A stretch of 64,000 nt of DNA from a virus (IMGVR_UViG_3300044730_002040:1-64000); one strand, 5' to 3'; shown: positions 1 through 8,651, counted from the stretch's first letter. Notes: generated from the letters alone by a model not told the origin. Made by a program: numbers and translations.

Positions 1-1682
1 CTCGCAGCAACAGGGTTCGCATAACTTGTTGACAGAAGTCCGTATTGTGTTGGTGTGGCATATTGAGTACTTCCTGGTTTGGGTCTTTTATCTTCGCTTT
101 TGAAAAGAATATTAAAATATTTGTCGACACTATCTGTGAACGCTTTTACTTGTTCGTTTGATTCTTCTTTGATTGTAGAAATAGCAATGCCGGCTCCTCT
201 CAAAATTTCAGGGGCTTGTTTTTTTATTGATTCGGTAGCTTCTGTGAATAATTTGTTGAGAGCTTCTTTTTCCTTTTCTGGTGTTAATCCCTGTTGTCGA
301 ATTGCGGTTTCCTCTTTTCTAACATTACCCAAATATTCTCTGAAACCCGATGTTTGCATAACTTTTTGAAACGCTCCCATGGATTCTCTTGTAAGTTTTG
401 TTGTACTTTCTATTGAACTTTGAACATTGGGTAGATTGAAGAACGCGGTTGACATAGTCTCTCTCAATCCTTTAATTTCCCCCAACATCAACTCAGCCGT
501 ATTCAATTGTGATTGTTGGATTTCTTCAATTGTTTTAGGTGCTTTTGATTGTTGTTCTATAAGTCTTTTGAATTCTGTTTCAGTTAATTCAGTTAATTTC
601 TGTTGATACTCATTCCCCCTTTCATCTTTGATGCTCACCTCATACTCTCCACCTTCCCCCATCCTTGCAACGTTGGCAATCAACATTTTATTTTCATCAC
701 TAACTTCAAAATTCAACCCCGTTGCGTTAATTTTTGCAAGTTTTACATCCATCTCTGCCGCGGCTAATGCGGTTTTTCTCAACTCTGCTGCACTTATTCC
801 TGTGGCGTTAGCCAGCTCTCTCATTGTCAAAATTCCTTGAGGATTAATCTTGAAACTCCTTGTTTGTTCGTCGAAATAAGTGAATTGCTTTGTCATGTTT
901 ATCAGAGAAGTCTGTAAACCTGATGGGTCTGTTAAAGATTGATTAACAAGGGAAAGGGGGTCGGTTAGATTACCAACGGATACTCCAAGTCTTTGGAAAG
1001 CTGATGACATTTCGATAGCCGCTTCAGGGTCTAACATTTTTTCGGCAAAATCAAATGTTTTGGACATATCAAACCTCATCATTGAGGCTTGTGCCGCCAT
1101 TTTTGTTAACCCTTGAACTCCGTTCGCAAAATTAAATCTCGAAAGTTGTTCTGTGTTTGCAACAACGGATTGCATAACCACTTTCGCATTTTGTCCTATT
1201 CCTTGAACGTAACTTATGGAATCTGCTAAGTTCTCTGCAATGTTGTCGTAACTTATTCCTACTTTATCAAAGGCGTCTACTATTTTCAGTACCGATGTTC
1301 CTATAATTTCTCCTGCAGCAAATAACTCCCTTACATCTTTTGTTGATGCAACAATTTGAGTTCTTGTACCAGCAGCAATTTCACTAATAGTCTTACTAAC
1401 ATCTTCATATGTTCCCCCTAAACGTACTACATCAGGAGCAGCGTCGTTTATCGCTTTTTGCATCTCCTGTATTCTCAATCTACCACCAACAAAGGTCTTA
1501 TTCAATTCCTCAGATTGAATAATCAAGTCTTCGAACATATCAAAAAGTCCTGATGCCCCCTCTTTCAAATCCGTCATCCTTTTCAGGGTCTTATCTAACT
1601 CAGCAGATAGTGCACTAAAATCCGTGGCTTTAACCGCCTGTTTTGCAGCTTCATTCTGTTCGTCTGTTGTCTGAAAAAACAT
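1..1682 (-). CDS. Tail tape measure-like protein, 3' end outside window
   Basis: The minus frame is open from ATG at 1682 to the left edge (560 codons, no stop), so the gene is truncated by the window. It starts MFFQTTDEQNEAA and continues as Ala/Glu/Lys/Gln-rich sequence that should be mostly helical. Tape measure proteins set tail length and are packed inside the tube. The assignment rests mainly on order: it follows the tail tube and the chaperone-like gene, the standard tube-chaperone-tape measure order of long-tailed phages. T4 gp29 is of similar size (about 590 residues). No enzymatic motif was seen. No Shine-Dalgarno precedes the start. Confidence 0.7.
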   Translation of the reverse strand, partial: MFFQTTDEQNEAAKQAVKATDFSALSAELDKTLKRMTDLKEGASGLFDMFEDLIIQSEELNKTFVGGRLRIQEMQKAINDAAPDVVRLGGTYEDVSKTISEIAAGTRTQIVASTKDVRELFAAGEIIGTSVLKIVDAFDKVGISYDNIAENLADSISYVQGIGQNAKVVMQSVVANTEQLSRFNFANGVQGLTKMAAQASMMRFDMSKTFDFAEKMLDPEAAIEMSSAFQRLGVSVGNLTDPLSLVNQSLTDPSGLQTSLINMTKQFTYFDEQTRSFKINPQGILTMRELANATGISAAELRKTALAAAEMDVKLAKINATGLNFEVSDENKMLIANVARMGEGGEYEVSIKDERGNEYQQKLTELTETEFKRLIEQQSKAPKTIEEIQQSQLNTAELMLGEIKGLRETMSTAFFNLPNVQSSIESTTKLTRESMGAFQKVMQTSGFREYLGNVRKEETAIRQQGLTPEKEKEALNKLFTEATESIKKQAPEILRGAGIAISTIKEESNEQVKAFTDSVDKYFNILFKSEDKRPKPGSTQYATPTQYGLLSTSYANPVAA

Positions 1683-1711
1683 TTGTGTTTTTTTCTATAA
1701 ATAGAGATTTT

Positions 1712-1894
1712 TTATTTTTCTGGTGAATTAATCTCTATCCACTTATCCAAAAGATATTTCCGTACAAATATGGGCATGATTAGGAAGTCTGAATAACTTA
1801 CCTTAAGGAGTGTACTTAAATAATAAAACTCGTCTAATTGGTTTTTTCTATAATCAGAAGAAAGGGCGAAAAAATTCAACCCCAAAACTAACGT
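1712..1894 (-). CDS. Frameshifted extension of tail chaperone, gp51-like
   Basis: This open stretch lies in the +1 frame relative to the gene at 1854-2600. It overlaps that gene's last 40 bases and runs to TAA at 1714-1712. It has no ATG before a late internal one, so it probably cannot start on its own (a TTG lies inside the overlap). Shifting +1 at TTT TTT CGC (1874-1866) would join 244 residues to 51 new ones (ALSSDYRKNQLDEFYYL...), giving a 295-residue fusion. The tail carries an LDEFYYL...SYSDFLIMP...RKYLLDKW pattern that I associate with the small helical extensions of tail assembly chaperones and T4 gp51. It would otherwise be an unexplained 150 bp gap between tail genes. Confidence 0.6.
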   Translation of the reverse strand, partial: TLVLGLNFFALSSDYRKNQLDEFYYLSTLLKVSYSDFLIMPIFVRKYLLDKWIEINSPEK

Positions 1895-2600
1895 TCACGG
1901 TTAGTCTTTCTCCTGATGGGGCAATTACAACTCTTCTTAAATCTAATCTTGGTTCATTATCAAACAAGAAATTTCTTATGTATTTGGAATCTGATATTGG
2001 GAGTTGTTCAACAAATTTCGCAATTTCTCCCTTGTCCGAATTACCATCTACCTCCAATATTTGTCTTTGTAATAAAAGTGTTACCTTAGGTGGTACTCTA
2101 CCCTGTGGATATGAGTCCAAAATTTTTTGAAGTTCCGTTTGTTCTCCGTAGGTTAGAATTTTTAATTTGACATTAACTCCCGACTTTGGTAGTGTGGTGT
2201 TATATGTTCCGTCTTCGTTTGGTTCTTGTTTCGGTTGTTTTATATCCAATTCATCCAATCTAACATTTGTATCAAAACTCTTTTTAGTTTGAGGGTCAAT
2301 CAAAGTTAGTTGCATTTCAGGACCAAATGATGTGTTTCTCAAGAAAATCAAAATCGCTTCAACATCTCCCTCTAACAAATCATCAATCCTCATATCAGGT
2401 TCATAGATTTTGTTTCTTAATAAAGAACCTGTGATATCATCTGTACCACCCAATAAGATATTCTCATCTGCGGCTGTCAAATATCCAACCTTGAGGGATT
2501 TCTTTTTGTTTTTATAAAATCTCCCTCCTGAGGGGAGTGGTACTACGTCGTGTGGTAAACTTAAAAACTGTTGACCGAATTCTCTTGATTTATCTTCCAT
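1854..2600 (-). CDS. gp26-like baseplate hub / tail assembly chaperone
   Basis: This 248-residue protein has the N-terminal signature LPSGGRFY, then LTAADENIL and a C-terminal SFGVEFFRPFF. These are typical of the T4 gp26 / T4 baseplate family (T4 gp26 is 208 residues). The role would be in baseplate hub or tail-tube assembly in the infected cell. It lies between the tail tube and tape measure genes, the usual place of a tail assembly chaperone. Its 3' end overlaps an open +1 frame that could add 51 residues by ribosomal frameshifting. A terminator and a weak promoter-like box lie upstream. Confidence 0.7.
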   Translation of the reverse strand: MEDKSREFGQQFLSLPHDVVPLPSGGRFYKNKKKSLKVGYLTAADENILLGGTDDITGSLLRNKIYEPDMRIDDLLEGDVEAILIFLRNTSFGPEMQLTLIDPQTKKSFDTNVRLDELDIKQPKQEPNEDGTYNTTLPKSGVNVKLKILTYGEQTELQKILDSYPQGRVPPKVTLLLQRQILEVDGNSDKGEIAKFVEQLPISDSKYIRNFLFDNEPRLDLRRVVIAPSGERLTVNVSFGVEFFRPFF

Positions 2601-2601
2601 A

Positions 2602-2640
2602 TAAAAAAATAACCGTAAAGTTTATGTCTTTACGGTTAAA
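2602..2640 (-). terminator. Intrinsic terminator after tail tube gene
   Basis: A perfect 10-bp stem (AACCGTAAAG at 2611-2620 with CTTTACGGTT at 2631-2640) encloses a 10-base loop. On the minus strand it is followed by a T-rich run (2602-2610). It sits 31 bases past the tail tube stop and would end that transcript before the gp26-like gene. Confidence 0.85.
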
Positions 2641-2648
2641 TATAAATG
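2641..2648 (-). promoter_or_regulatory. Weak late-promoter-like box (CATTTATA)
   Basis: The coding strand reads CATTTATA, one mismatch from the TATTTATA box found upstream of other genes, 40 bases before the gp26-like start. The position just beyond the terminator stem fits a restart of transcription, but the match is imperfect. Confidence 0.3.
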
Positions 2649-2671
2649 CTATTGATTTTTAATAAAGAGTA

Positions 2672-3160
2672 TTAGTATACTAACACACATCTGTCCATTC
2701 TAAGTTCCGCTGTAATATCAGCTAAGTTGTCTGTGTTGTATGCTAATGAACCAAAGTTTACAGAGGTTAAGAATGTTCCGTATAAAATCCATTTTTCTAC
2801 AACAACACCCGTTGGGTCCAACATTTCGAGGTCGATATCTTTTTTGTAACCCGCAGCATATCCCATACGACCTGTCACAGACTCGGCGTGTAAACGTACC
2901 CACTCCATAAGTGCTTGTGCTGCTGAAGGACCAATTGGGTCTCTGAACTTAACGGAAATTGGGTCCCAATTAAATCTTCCCGCAACGAAAGTCGACGTAT
3001 TCAAAAATTCAATTTCTTTTGATGCGATTTTAATAGATGGTCTTGCTGCAGATTCAACAAACCACTCATTTATACCCAATGAAGAAGGAAATCTAAGAAT
3101 GAATCGATTCTGTCGTTTCGGTTCATAAGGTATTGGCATTTTCATCAGTAAATCAGCCAT
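2672..3160 (-). CDS. gp19: Tail tube protein (gp19-like)
   Basis: This 162-residue protein matches T4 gp19 (163 residues) in length and pattern: an N-terminal YEPKRQNRFILRFPSSLGI, a central NWDPISVKFRDPIGPS, and a C-terminal beta-rich region. These are hallmarks of the phage T4-type tail tube family. It polymerises into the inner tube through which DNA passes. Two TATTTAT boxes lie upstream (33 and about 83 bases from the ATG) and a strong terminator follows, so it appears to be a separately transcribed, highly expressed gene. Confidence 0.93.
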   Translation of the reverse strand: MADLLMKMPIPYEPKRQNRFILRFPSSLGINEWFVESAARPSIKIASKEIEFLNTSTFVAGRFNWDPISVKFRDPIGPSAAQALMEWVRLHAESVTGRMGYAAGYKKDIDLEMLDPTGVVVEKWILYGTFLTSVNFGSLAYNTDNLADITAELRMDRCVLVY

Positions 3161-3193
3161 GTTATTATAATTTTGTTTCTATTGTTTATATCC

Positions 3194-3201
3194 TATAAAT
3201 A
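3194..3201 (-). promoter_or_regulatory. Candidate late promoter box for tail tube
   Basis: TATTTATA on the coding strand ends 33 bases before the tail tube ATG. It lies inside a short palindrome (CCTATA-AA-TATAGG, 3192-3205). The same box at the same 33-base spacing precedes the sheath gene and the small gene at 7453. Confidence 0.6.
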
Positions 3202-3243
3202 TAGGGTGTTAGAAAATATTTCTATTTACTTTTTTCACGAAAT

Positions 3244-3251
3244 GATAAATA
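3244..3251 (-). promoter_or_regulatory. Second candidate late promoter box for tail tube
   Basis: TATTTATC on the minus strand lies immediately after the stop codon of the HAD gene, about 83 bases upstream of the tail tube ATG. It may be a tandem promoter or a chance match. Confidence 0.4.
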
Positions 3252-4076
3252 TTATTTTACTTCTTTCTTCTTGCCTCCAGCAGTAGAATAAGTTTTTATC
3301 TCTGGTTTATTTTTAAAAGCCTTTTTCATTACTTCTACATTTCTTAAATCATCATCAGAAAATCCAATAACTGGTTTAGAAGGAATGAATTTATTTCCTA
3401 TATCTTTTTTAAGAAAGGCCTTTTTGTTAAGAACTGCAGCCATACCTTTAATGTAATCCACAAAATCTTGCATCGCCATTACTTTAGCCTCCTCAGGATT
3501 AATCGCATTTTTTTCGTCCCCAAAAGTCACAGGAAAATATTTGTTCATTGCTAAGTATGTCTTAATTAACTCATCATCATCCATCTCTTCTTCACCAACA
3601 AAAGAACGGTACTTCCGTAAATTTTTCAAAAGTTCATCTTTATTTATACCTCCGAAACCAGTTAAAATGTAGTTGTAGACCGATTCTTTAATTGCGTTTG
3701 GGTTGTGTCCTCTGGCTGTGATGATAGAGAAAATGGACCCATTGTTAATAGCTTCTCTGAAGTCTTTAAAAGCGGGTCCTAATTTTGCTTTGAGGGAATC
3801 TGTTATAAACTTCTTGTCTCCCTCAGTTCTAAAATTTCTGAAAGCGTTTTCCGCAAAACCAGTAATTTTTTTTCCTTTATAATTAATATCTTTTTTTCCT
3901 ATGTCCGTCCTGTACTTCGCAAAATCTTCTGTACTCATACCTACCTCATTACCATCTTCATCTAATAAGATAATTTCGGTCGGCATATGGACAATATTAT
4001 CATCCCAATCAAAAGCATAATACTTGAGTTCGGGGGTTGTTTCATCTATAAAAGCTTCTTTAATAATAGGTTCCAT
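3252..4076 (-). CDS. HAD-superfamily phosphatase-like protein
   Basis: This 274-residue protein has the HAD motif I FDWDDN with the Asp pair D23/D25, a motif II-like IITARG around residue 120, and a late acidic motif IGFSDDD resembling HAD motif IV. It probably hydrolyses a phosphate ester; the substrate cannot be read from sequence. The N-terminus MEPIIKEA resembles the short (I/L)-x-E start seen in several other proteins here. It sits between the tail tube and sheath genes, which is unusual for an enzyme. The 41 bases upstream hold only the sheath terminator, so its promoter is unclear. Confidence 0.75.
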   Translation of the reverse strand: MEPIIKEAFIDETTPELKYYAFDWDDNIVHMPTEIILLDEDGNEVGMSTEDFAKYRTDIGKKDINYKGKKITGFAENAFRNFRTEGDKKFITDSLKAKLGPAFKDFREAINNGSIFSIITARGHNPNAIKESVYNYILTGFGGINKDELLKNLRKYRSFVGEEEMDDDELIKTYLAMNKYFPVTFGDEKNAINPEEAKVMAMQDFVDYIKGMAAVLNKKAFLKKDIGNKFIPSKPVIGFSDDDLRNVEVMKKAFKNKPEIKTYSTAGGKKKEVK

Positions 4077-4084
4077 AAAAGGCT

Positions 4085-4112
4085 AAAAAAAGGGGGGAGC
4101 TAATCCCCCCTT
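4085..4112 (-). terminator. Intrinsic terminator after tail sheath
   Basis: On the minus strand a G6/C6 stem (4105-4110 with 4092-4097), extended by A-T pairs, with a short loop, is followed by a run of seven T (4091-4085). It lies six bases past the sheath stop codon. It is the strongest Rho-independent terminator in the window. Confidence 0.92.
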
Positions 4113-4117
4113 CCTTA

Positions 4118-7100
4118 TTAGATATTTTCGAACGAAGCTCCTGTTGGTGTGATAAAGAATTCAATATCAATGAACTCAAGAGCTTTCGTTGGTTTAAGGT
4201 AAATTTTACCTGTTAATGTGTTTCTGTCCAAATCTTCAGGAGAAGAAGAAACTGTTACACGGAAATCGTAAAGACCTCTATCTCTTCTAATTCCATCGAG
4301 GATTGGGTTCACACTATCCAAGAACTGTTGTCTCACGATTTGGTCGTTCTGTTCGAACAACAATCTAACCGCTACAGCTGAAATTAATTTACGAGCTTGT
4401 AACAACAATCTTCTTACGTTTAATCTGTTAAGTGCGGTATCTGCAACTTGTAGTGTTTTATTACCCCAAATTACGGTTCCTACATCAGCAAATGTTGCGA
4501 TAGGATTAATTCTACCTTGATAAAGAGTATCTCTATCTTCTTGTGTCAACTTAACTCTCGCTTTGATAGAATTTACCAAACCTCTTGTGTAACCCGCTGT
4601 TGCGAACCAAGGGAAGGAAATGTTGTCAGTCAAAGCTAAGTTTCTACAAACCTCACCAGTTGCTGGTAGATAGATTTGTGTGTTGTTAACAGTATCCCTT
4701 GTTAAAATCCAAGGATAGTAAGTTGAAGTATAGTTAGAGTCAATTCCTGTGTTATCCAAATTATCTACAGCCTCCTGAGGGTAAATAATTTGTAGTGAGT
4801 CACTTCCATCAGGACTATACATATCGTAGTCAGGTGTAGTAACAATATAAACAGAGTCAGCTCTTTGGAACTGTATCATGTCGATTGCTTCTTCACACAA
4901 GTTAGAGTTATTTACGTAGTCGATACTTGCAGTTGCGAAAACGTTAATGTTAGTTGATTCAGGGTTACGGTATGTCAAAATACCCAACAAATAAGCGTAG
5001 TAGTCAGTGTTAGCAAAGTCTTGAGTATTGTTTTCTACAACAATTCTCTTGAACAGTCCTTGACCTGTAGCATTTGGATATCTTACAGAAGGTGCCGCCC
5101 CAGCTAAGTAACCTGACGCTCCGAGTTGGAACCTGTCTTCATTTGTTCTATGTTCACTATAAATGTCCCATCCATCAAATCCACCAGCAAAACATACTGT
5201 GAATTTTCTTGAATAAATGAAGTAGTAAGGGTTTTCTTGAGTTTCAGGGTCAGCTGTAAAGTTAGCTACACCACACTCATATGCTGGTTGTCCACTAGTT
5301 GTGTAGATATTTCCTATTGAAATTACAGTAGCACCTGAGTCCATATGGAAACCTTTAGTAAGTCCGTTCCAAGGAATAGATTCAGTTGTATCAGCCCAAT
5401 CAATTTGAGGGTTTTGTTGTCCCAAATATTGTAGGAAAGAATCATCAATACCATAGTAAGATGAGAAACCTAAATATGTTCTTCTTATAACATCACCAGG
5501 AGCTAAAGTAGTGTTAGGTCCACCTGATGTATTTCCAAAAGGAGGATTCCAAATTGTTTCTTGAGGATAAAAATATCTTGTTTTGTAAACAATATTAGGT
5601 CCTTGATTTGTAGCACTTTCATAAATTCTTTGAGTGTAACCATTAAATCCACAAGGTAATGCGTCAATTGGGGCATTTTCAGCCATTTCAACCATTACAT
5701 ATCTTGAAATTAATGCAAACTCACCATCTGAAGAACCAATTTTCTTAGCAACGAAGTTGTTAGAGCCTGGGTCCATTGTACAATTGGTGAACTTCTCAAT
5801 TACAACTGGATTAGCATCTGTGTCAAAGAAATTTCTAATCAAAATATCGAAAGTCATATTATTATATGACATATTAGCAATAGAAACTTTTACCTCCGAG
5901 TTTGCAGCATCTCCATCAGATATTGAGATAAATCTAAACAAATCATACACTTTATTACCTCTTAATTCAGAAACAATGAAAGGTGTTTTAGGAGATTGAT
6001 ATTTTTGAAGTTTCCAAGCAATTGAAGAACTTGAAGGAGTTCCTGTTGCTGGTCTAGCACCTGGTAAAGCAATCAAATTACAATTTAATCCTCTAATATA
6101 ACTTAGATTATATCCATATGTTAAAGAACCCGGATATATTTCTTCTACAAAGAGAGGAACCTCGTTTCTTGGTTTACCAAAGTTGTCAACACCTAATACT
6201 TTCGTAATGTATTCAGAAGATGTAGATTGAAGAGAGGTTTCAAATTGGAAAGTATCACCATCTTTAGTAACACCTGAAATTCCAAAAAGAGAGAAAGGAT
6301 TTTGTGTAACTCCGGTGTATTGTCCAGTACAAATTAAATCAACGTCAGTTAATCCAGTAACCTCATATATTGGTCCGTGGTTAAGACTTGTGGAACTGTT
6401 CGTAAACAAAGATATACCTCTTGAACGAAGTGTTGCAACAACCATATTATTCCACTCACTGAACGCACTTCCCGAATATGTAAAAATTGTTCCTGATACA
6501 GTTCCTGAGAAAACTCCAACACTTGGATTAATCATTTGATTAATTGCCCAATAAAATGAATAACCACCATAATCATTACCTGTTTGTAAATCAAAGTTAG
6601 CGTAGTACCAAGCATCATTGTCTCCTGCAGACAAATCATTATTGTCCAAGTTAACATTATCAACACCGAATTCATTTGTGAAACCGGTATATCCAGCACT
6701 TAATACGTTTAAATAATTTGAACTTGGAATTGCTCCCCAAGCAAATGCTGTATTACCTGATAAACTGTTGTTAGAAAATACAGACAACAACGCATCAGTA
6801 AAATCGTTATTGAAAGTAGAAGTACTACCATCATTCAAAGTATAAAGACTATTGAAGTTTGTTGCAATTACCCCTGGTAAACTTGAGAAATTTACTGTTC
6901 CACCAGTGTTTCCTGAGAACACACTTGTAAAATTGATTGCAGCAACTCCTGTGTCAATATCAATTGTTGTTGGGTCAGGATTTGCCACCAAGGAAATACT
7001 CCAAGATGGACCCGCATCGTAACCAGACAATCCCAACACTCTTGTTACAAAAAGTTGGTTTGATTGTTGTAAGTAAGATTTTGCAATGTATGCAGCTTCG

Positions 7101-7333
7101 TACTTTGGAATTTGTGTATTTACAAACTTCACAGGTTCAGTTCCTCCAAAGAAGGCTTGAAACTCATCATAGTTTGTTATGAAAACAGGTTCGAAAGCAG
7201 GACCTTTGATAGTCTCTCCTACCAAACCTAATGTTGTTACACCAACGCTTTGAGCCACAAATGATAAGTCGGTCTCAGAAGTATAGACGCCAGGTGAAAC
7301 ATAAACTTTTTGGTTTACAGTTGTTGTTGCCAT
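4118..7333 (-). CDS. gp18: Tail sheath protein (gp18-like), unusually long
   Basis: This 1071-residue protein begins VNQKVYVSPGVYTSETD, the classic contractile sheath start. It ends with the conserved sheath C-terminal domain (about residues 900-1071), including NPIATFADVGTVIWGNKTL, LNVRRLLLQARK and TGKIYLKPTKALEFIDIEF. The sheath surrounds the tube and contracts at infection. T4 gp18 has 659 residues, so roughly 400 extra residues form surface-exposed insertions between about 100 and 750. It has its own upstream TATTTATC box and a strong terminator. Confidence 0.95.
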   Translation of the reverse strand: MATTTVNQKVYVSPGVYTSETDLSFVAQSVGVTTLGLVGETIKGPAFEPVFITNYDEFQAFFGGTEPVKFVNTQIPKYEAAYIAKSYLQQSNQLFVTRVLGLSGYDAGPSWSISLVANPDPTTIDIDTGVAAINFTSVFSGNTGGTVNFSSLPGVIATNFNSLYTLNDGSTSTFNNDFTDALLSVFSNNSLSGNTAFAWGAIPSSNYLNVLSAGYTGFTNEFGVDNVNLDNNDLSAGDNDAWYYANFDLQTGNDYGGYSFYWAINQMINPSVGVFSGTVSGTIFTYSGSAFSEWNNMVVATLRSRGISLFTNSSTSLNHGPIYEVTGLTDVDLICTGQYTGVTQNPFSLFGISGVTKDGDTFQFETSLQSTSSEYITKVLGVDNFGKPRNEVPLFVEEIYPGSLTYGYNLSYIRGLNCNLIALPGARPATGTPSSSSIAWKLQKYQSPKTPFIVSELRGNKVYDLFRFISISDGDAANSEVKVSIANMSYNNMTFDILIRNFFDTDANPVVIEKFTNCTMDPGSNNFVAKKIGSSDGEFALISRYVMVEMAENAPIDALPCGFNGYTQRIYESATNQGPNIVYKTRYFYPQETIWNPPFGNTSGGPNTTLAPGDVIRRTYLGFSSYYGIDDSFLQYLGQQNPQIDWADTTESIPWNGLTKGFHMDSGATVISIGNIYTTSGQPAYECGVANFTADPETQENPYYFIYSRKFTVCFAGGFDGWDIYSEHRTNEDRFQLGASGYLAGAAPSVRYPNATGQGLFKRIVVENNTQDFANTDYYAYLLGILTYRNPESTNINVFATASIDYVNNSNLCEEAIDMIQFQRADSVYIVTTPDYDMYSPDGSDSLQIIYPQEAVDNLDNTGIDSNYTSTYYPWILTRDTVNNTQIYLPATGEVCRNLALTDNISFPWFATAGYTRGLVNSIKARVKLTQEDRDTLYQGRINPIATFADVGTVIWGNKTLQVADTALNRLNVRRLLLQARKLISAVAVRLLFEQNDQIVRQQFLDSVNPILDGIRRDRGLYDFRVTVSSSPEDLDRNTLTGKIYLKPTKALEFIDIEFFITPTGASFENI

Positions 7334-7366
7334 TATTAAAAATTATTCTGTCAGATTTATTTTATT

Positions 7367-7374
7367 GATAAATA
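7367..7374 (-). promoter_or_regulatory. Candidate late promoter box for tail sheath
   Basis: TATTTATC on the coding strand ends 33 bases before the sheath ATG, the same spacing as the tail tube box. Confidence 0.6.
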
Positions 7375-7411
7375 TTCTAATACGAATGAAAAAACTTTAC
7401 TTTTAACTATC

Positions 7412-7419
7412 TATTTATA
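7412..7419 (+). promoter_or_regulatory. Candidate late promoter box for small RHH gene
   Basis: TATTTATA on the plus strand ends 33 bases before the ATG at 7453. It forms a divergent arrangement with the sheath box at 7367-7374 and helps fix the polarity of the motif. Confidence 0.55.
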
Positions 7420-7452
7420 AACGGTGAGAATAAATTCTGCCTTTTTTCTACC

Positions 7453-7614
7453 ATGAGGACTAAGAAAGAAATCAAAAACATAAAAATTGACCCTACAGTA
7501 CACGAAATCCTAAAAAAGTATTGTGATAAGAGGGGAATTAAAATTTATAAATTTTTGGAAAATCTGATACTTGAAAAGTGTCAGGAGAAAAAAGATATCT
7601 ACGGGGAAGGTTAG
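7453..7614 (+). CDS. Small ribbon-helix-helix-like DNA-binding protein
   Basis: The ORF encodes 53 residues, MRTKKEIKNIKIDPTVHEIL onward, ending at TAG 7612-7614. The layout is a short beta-strand-like IKNIKIDP, then a helix (VHEILKKYCDKRG) and a second helix (KIYKFLENLILEKC). This is the pattern of Arc/CopG ribbon-helix-helix proteins, which bind DNA as dimers. It sits divergently from the sheath gene and its 3' end overlaps the opposing gene by four bases. A TATTTATA box precedes it. A role as transcription regulator is inferred from fold pattern only. Confidence 0.7.
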   Translation: MRTKKEIKNIKIDPTVHEILKKYCDKRGIKIYKFLENLILEKCQEKKDIYGEG

Positions 7615-8651
7615 ACTAATTTGTTGTCAAAATTTATAACCGCCTCTTTGGTGTTATCAATTTTATCTACCTGTACATTCAATACATCGTTATATGTTAT
7701 TTGAATAAATGGTACGTCAGTCCCGTAAAAATTACCATTAATGTATACATCATATGATGAAATATTGTCTGTGGATAAAATCGACATGTTCGCAGTGAAA
7801 TCTATTTTTTCGCTGAGAGATGTTACCCCTGATAAAAATAAAAACTGAGTTGGAAACTGACTTGGGTTTTCAGGCCAAATTTTCCTTTTCTTTTTAAGTA
7901 CTGAAGTATCAACTTCCACCAATTGAGTAACCCTTTGAATTGCGGGTTTTACTTCGAACTCTTCTTCATCAATCAAATAACCTAGCATTGTAAAATCATA
8001 GGACTGAACATAATACTTTCTTGCATCCATGTTCATTTGAGATTCGTCACCAACATTGTTCAATATAATTGGAACATACTGCCCTTTGATAAAAGTATAA
8101 GCTTGTCTTGAAGCAAAAGTCTGCATTACATTTTTATTAAGTTGATTGAGTTCCCTCATTCTATTACAAATGATTTTCAAACTATAATTGATGTCCACAG
8201 GTACAGGTTGAGGTATTGTATATATGTCCATTCCTTGCATGTTTCCATCCCAAGTTGGTACCGAAGCATAATAAAACTGTTTCCTATTTGGTATGTTATA
8301 TTTTGTTGCGGGGTTGGAACCATATTTAACCTCGGGGCTTCTGACTAAAGTTATAAAGGGAGGACTAGGGTTGTAATCCAAATCAACAAATTTCCACGTT
8401 TCCAAATATTGTGTCCAATTCTGAGTTGTAATAATTATATCGAGGAAAGGCACAACCTTACCCGCAGTCACTACCTTTAATTCATTTTTAGAAAACTCTA
8501 ACATACCCTTATCCAAATCGGCATGAAGAACAGACTTTGGAAGATACGTACCATCTTTTTTAATGTACTCCAAAAGTTGTTCCCTTCTAGCACTCAAAGT
8601 TTTTTTGGGGACTAATGGTAATGTGGGCTTGACTTGTTTAGGTAGAGGCAT
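7611..8651 (-). CDS. Putative virion protein, possibly gp15-like tail completion
   Basis: This 346-residue protein matches no family I can name with confidence. It has a Pro-rich start (PLPKQVKPTLPLVPKK), a middle with VPVDINYSLKIICNRMRELNQL and a beta-rich end. The middle recalls the layout of T4 gp15/gp3 tail terminators, in which a Tyr-x-Leu strand precedes a helix and a long loop, but the match is weak. It is the third gene of a minus-strand operon (9582 to 7611), two bases after its neighbour, next to tail genes. A neck or tail role is an inference. Confidence 0.55.
   Translation of the reverse strand: MPLPKQVKPTLPLVPKKTLSARREQLLEYIKKDGTYLPKSVLHADLDKGMLEFSKNELKVVTAGKVVPFLDIIITTQNWTQYLETWKFVDLDYNPSPPFITLVRSPEVKYGSNPATKYNIPNRKQFYYASVPTWDGNMQGMDIYTIPQPVPVDINYSLKIICNRMRELNQLNKNVMQTFASRQAYTFIKGQYVPIILNNVGDESQMNMDARKYYVQSYDFTMLGYLIDEEEFEVKPAIQRVTQLVEVDTSVLKKKRKIWPENPSQFPTQFLFLSGVTSLSEKIDFTANMSILSTDNISSYDVYINGNFYGTDVPFIQITYNDVLNVQVDKIDNTKEAVINFDNKLV

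Noticed and set aside
1810-2130. Plus-strand frame of 106 codons
   Set aside because: Antisense of the gp26-like gene and its extension; no motifs.
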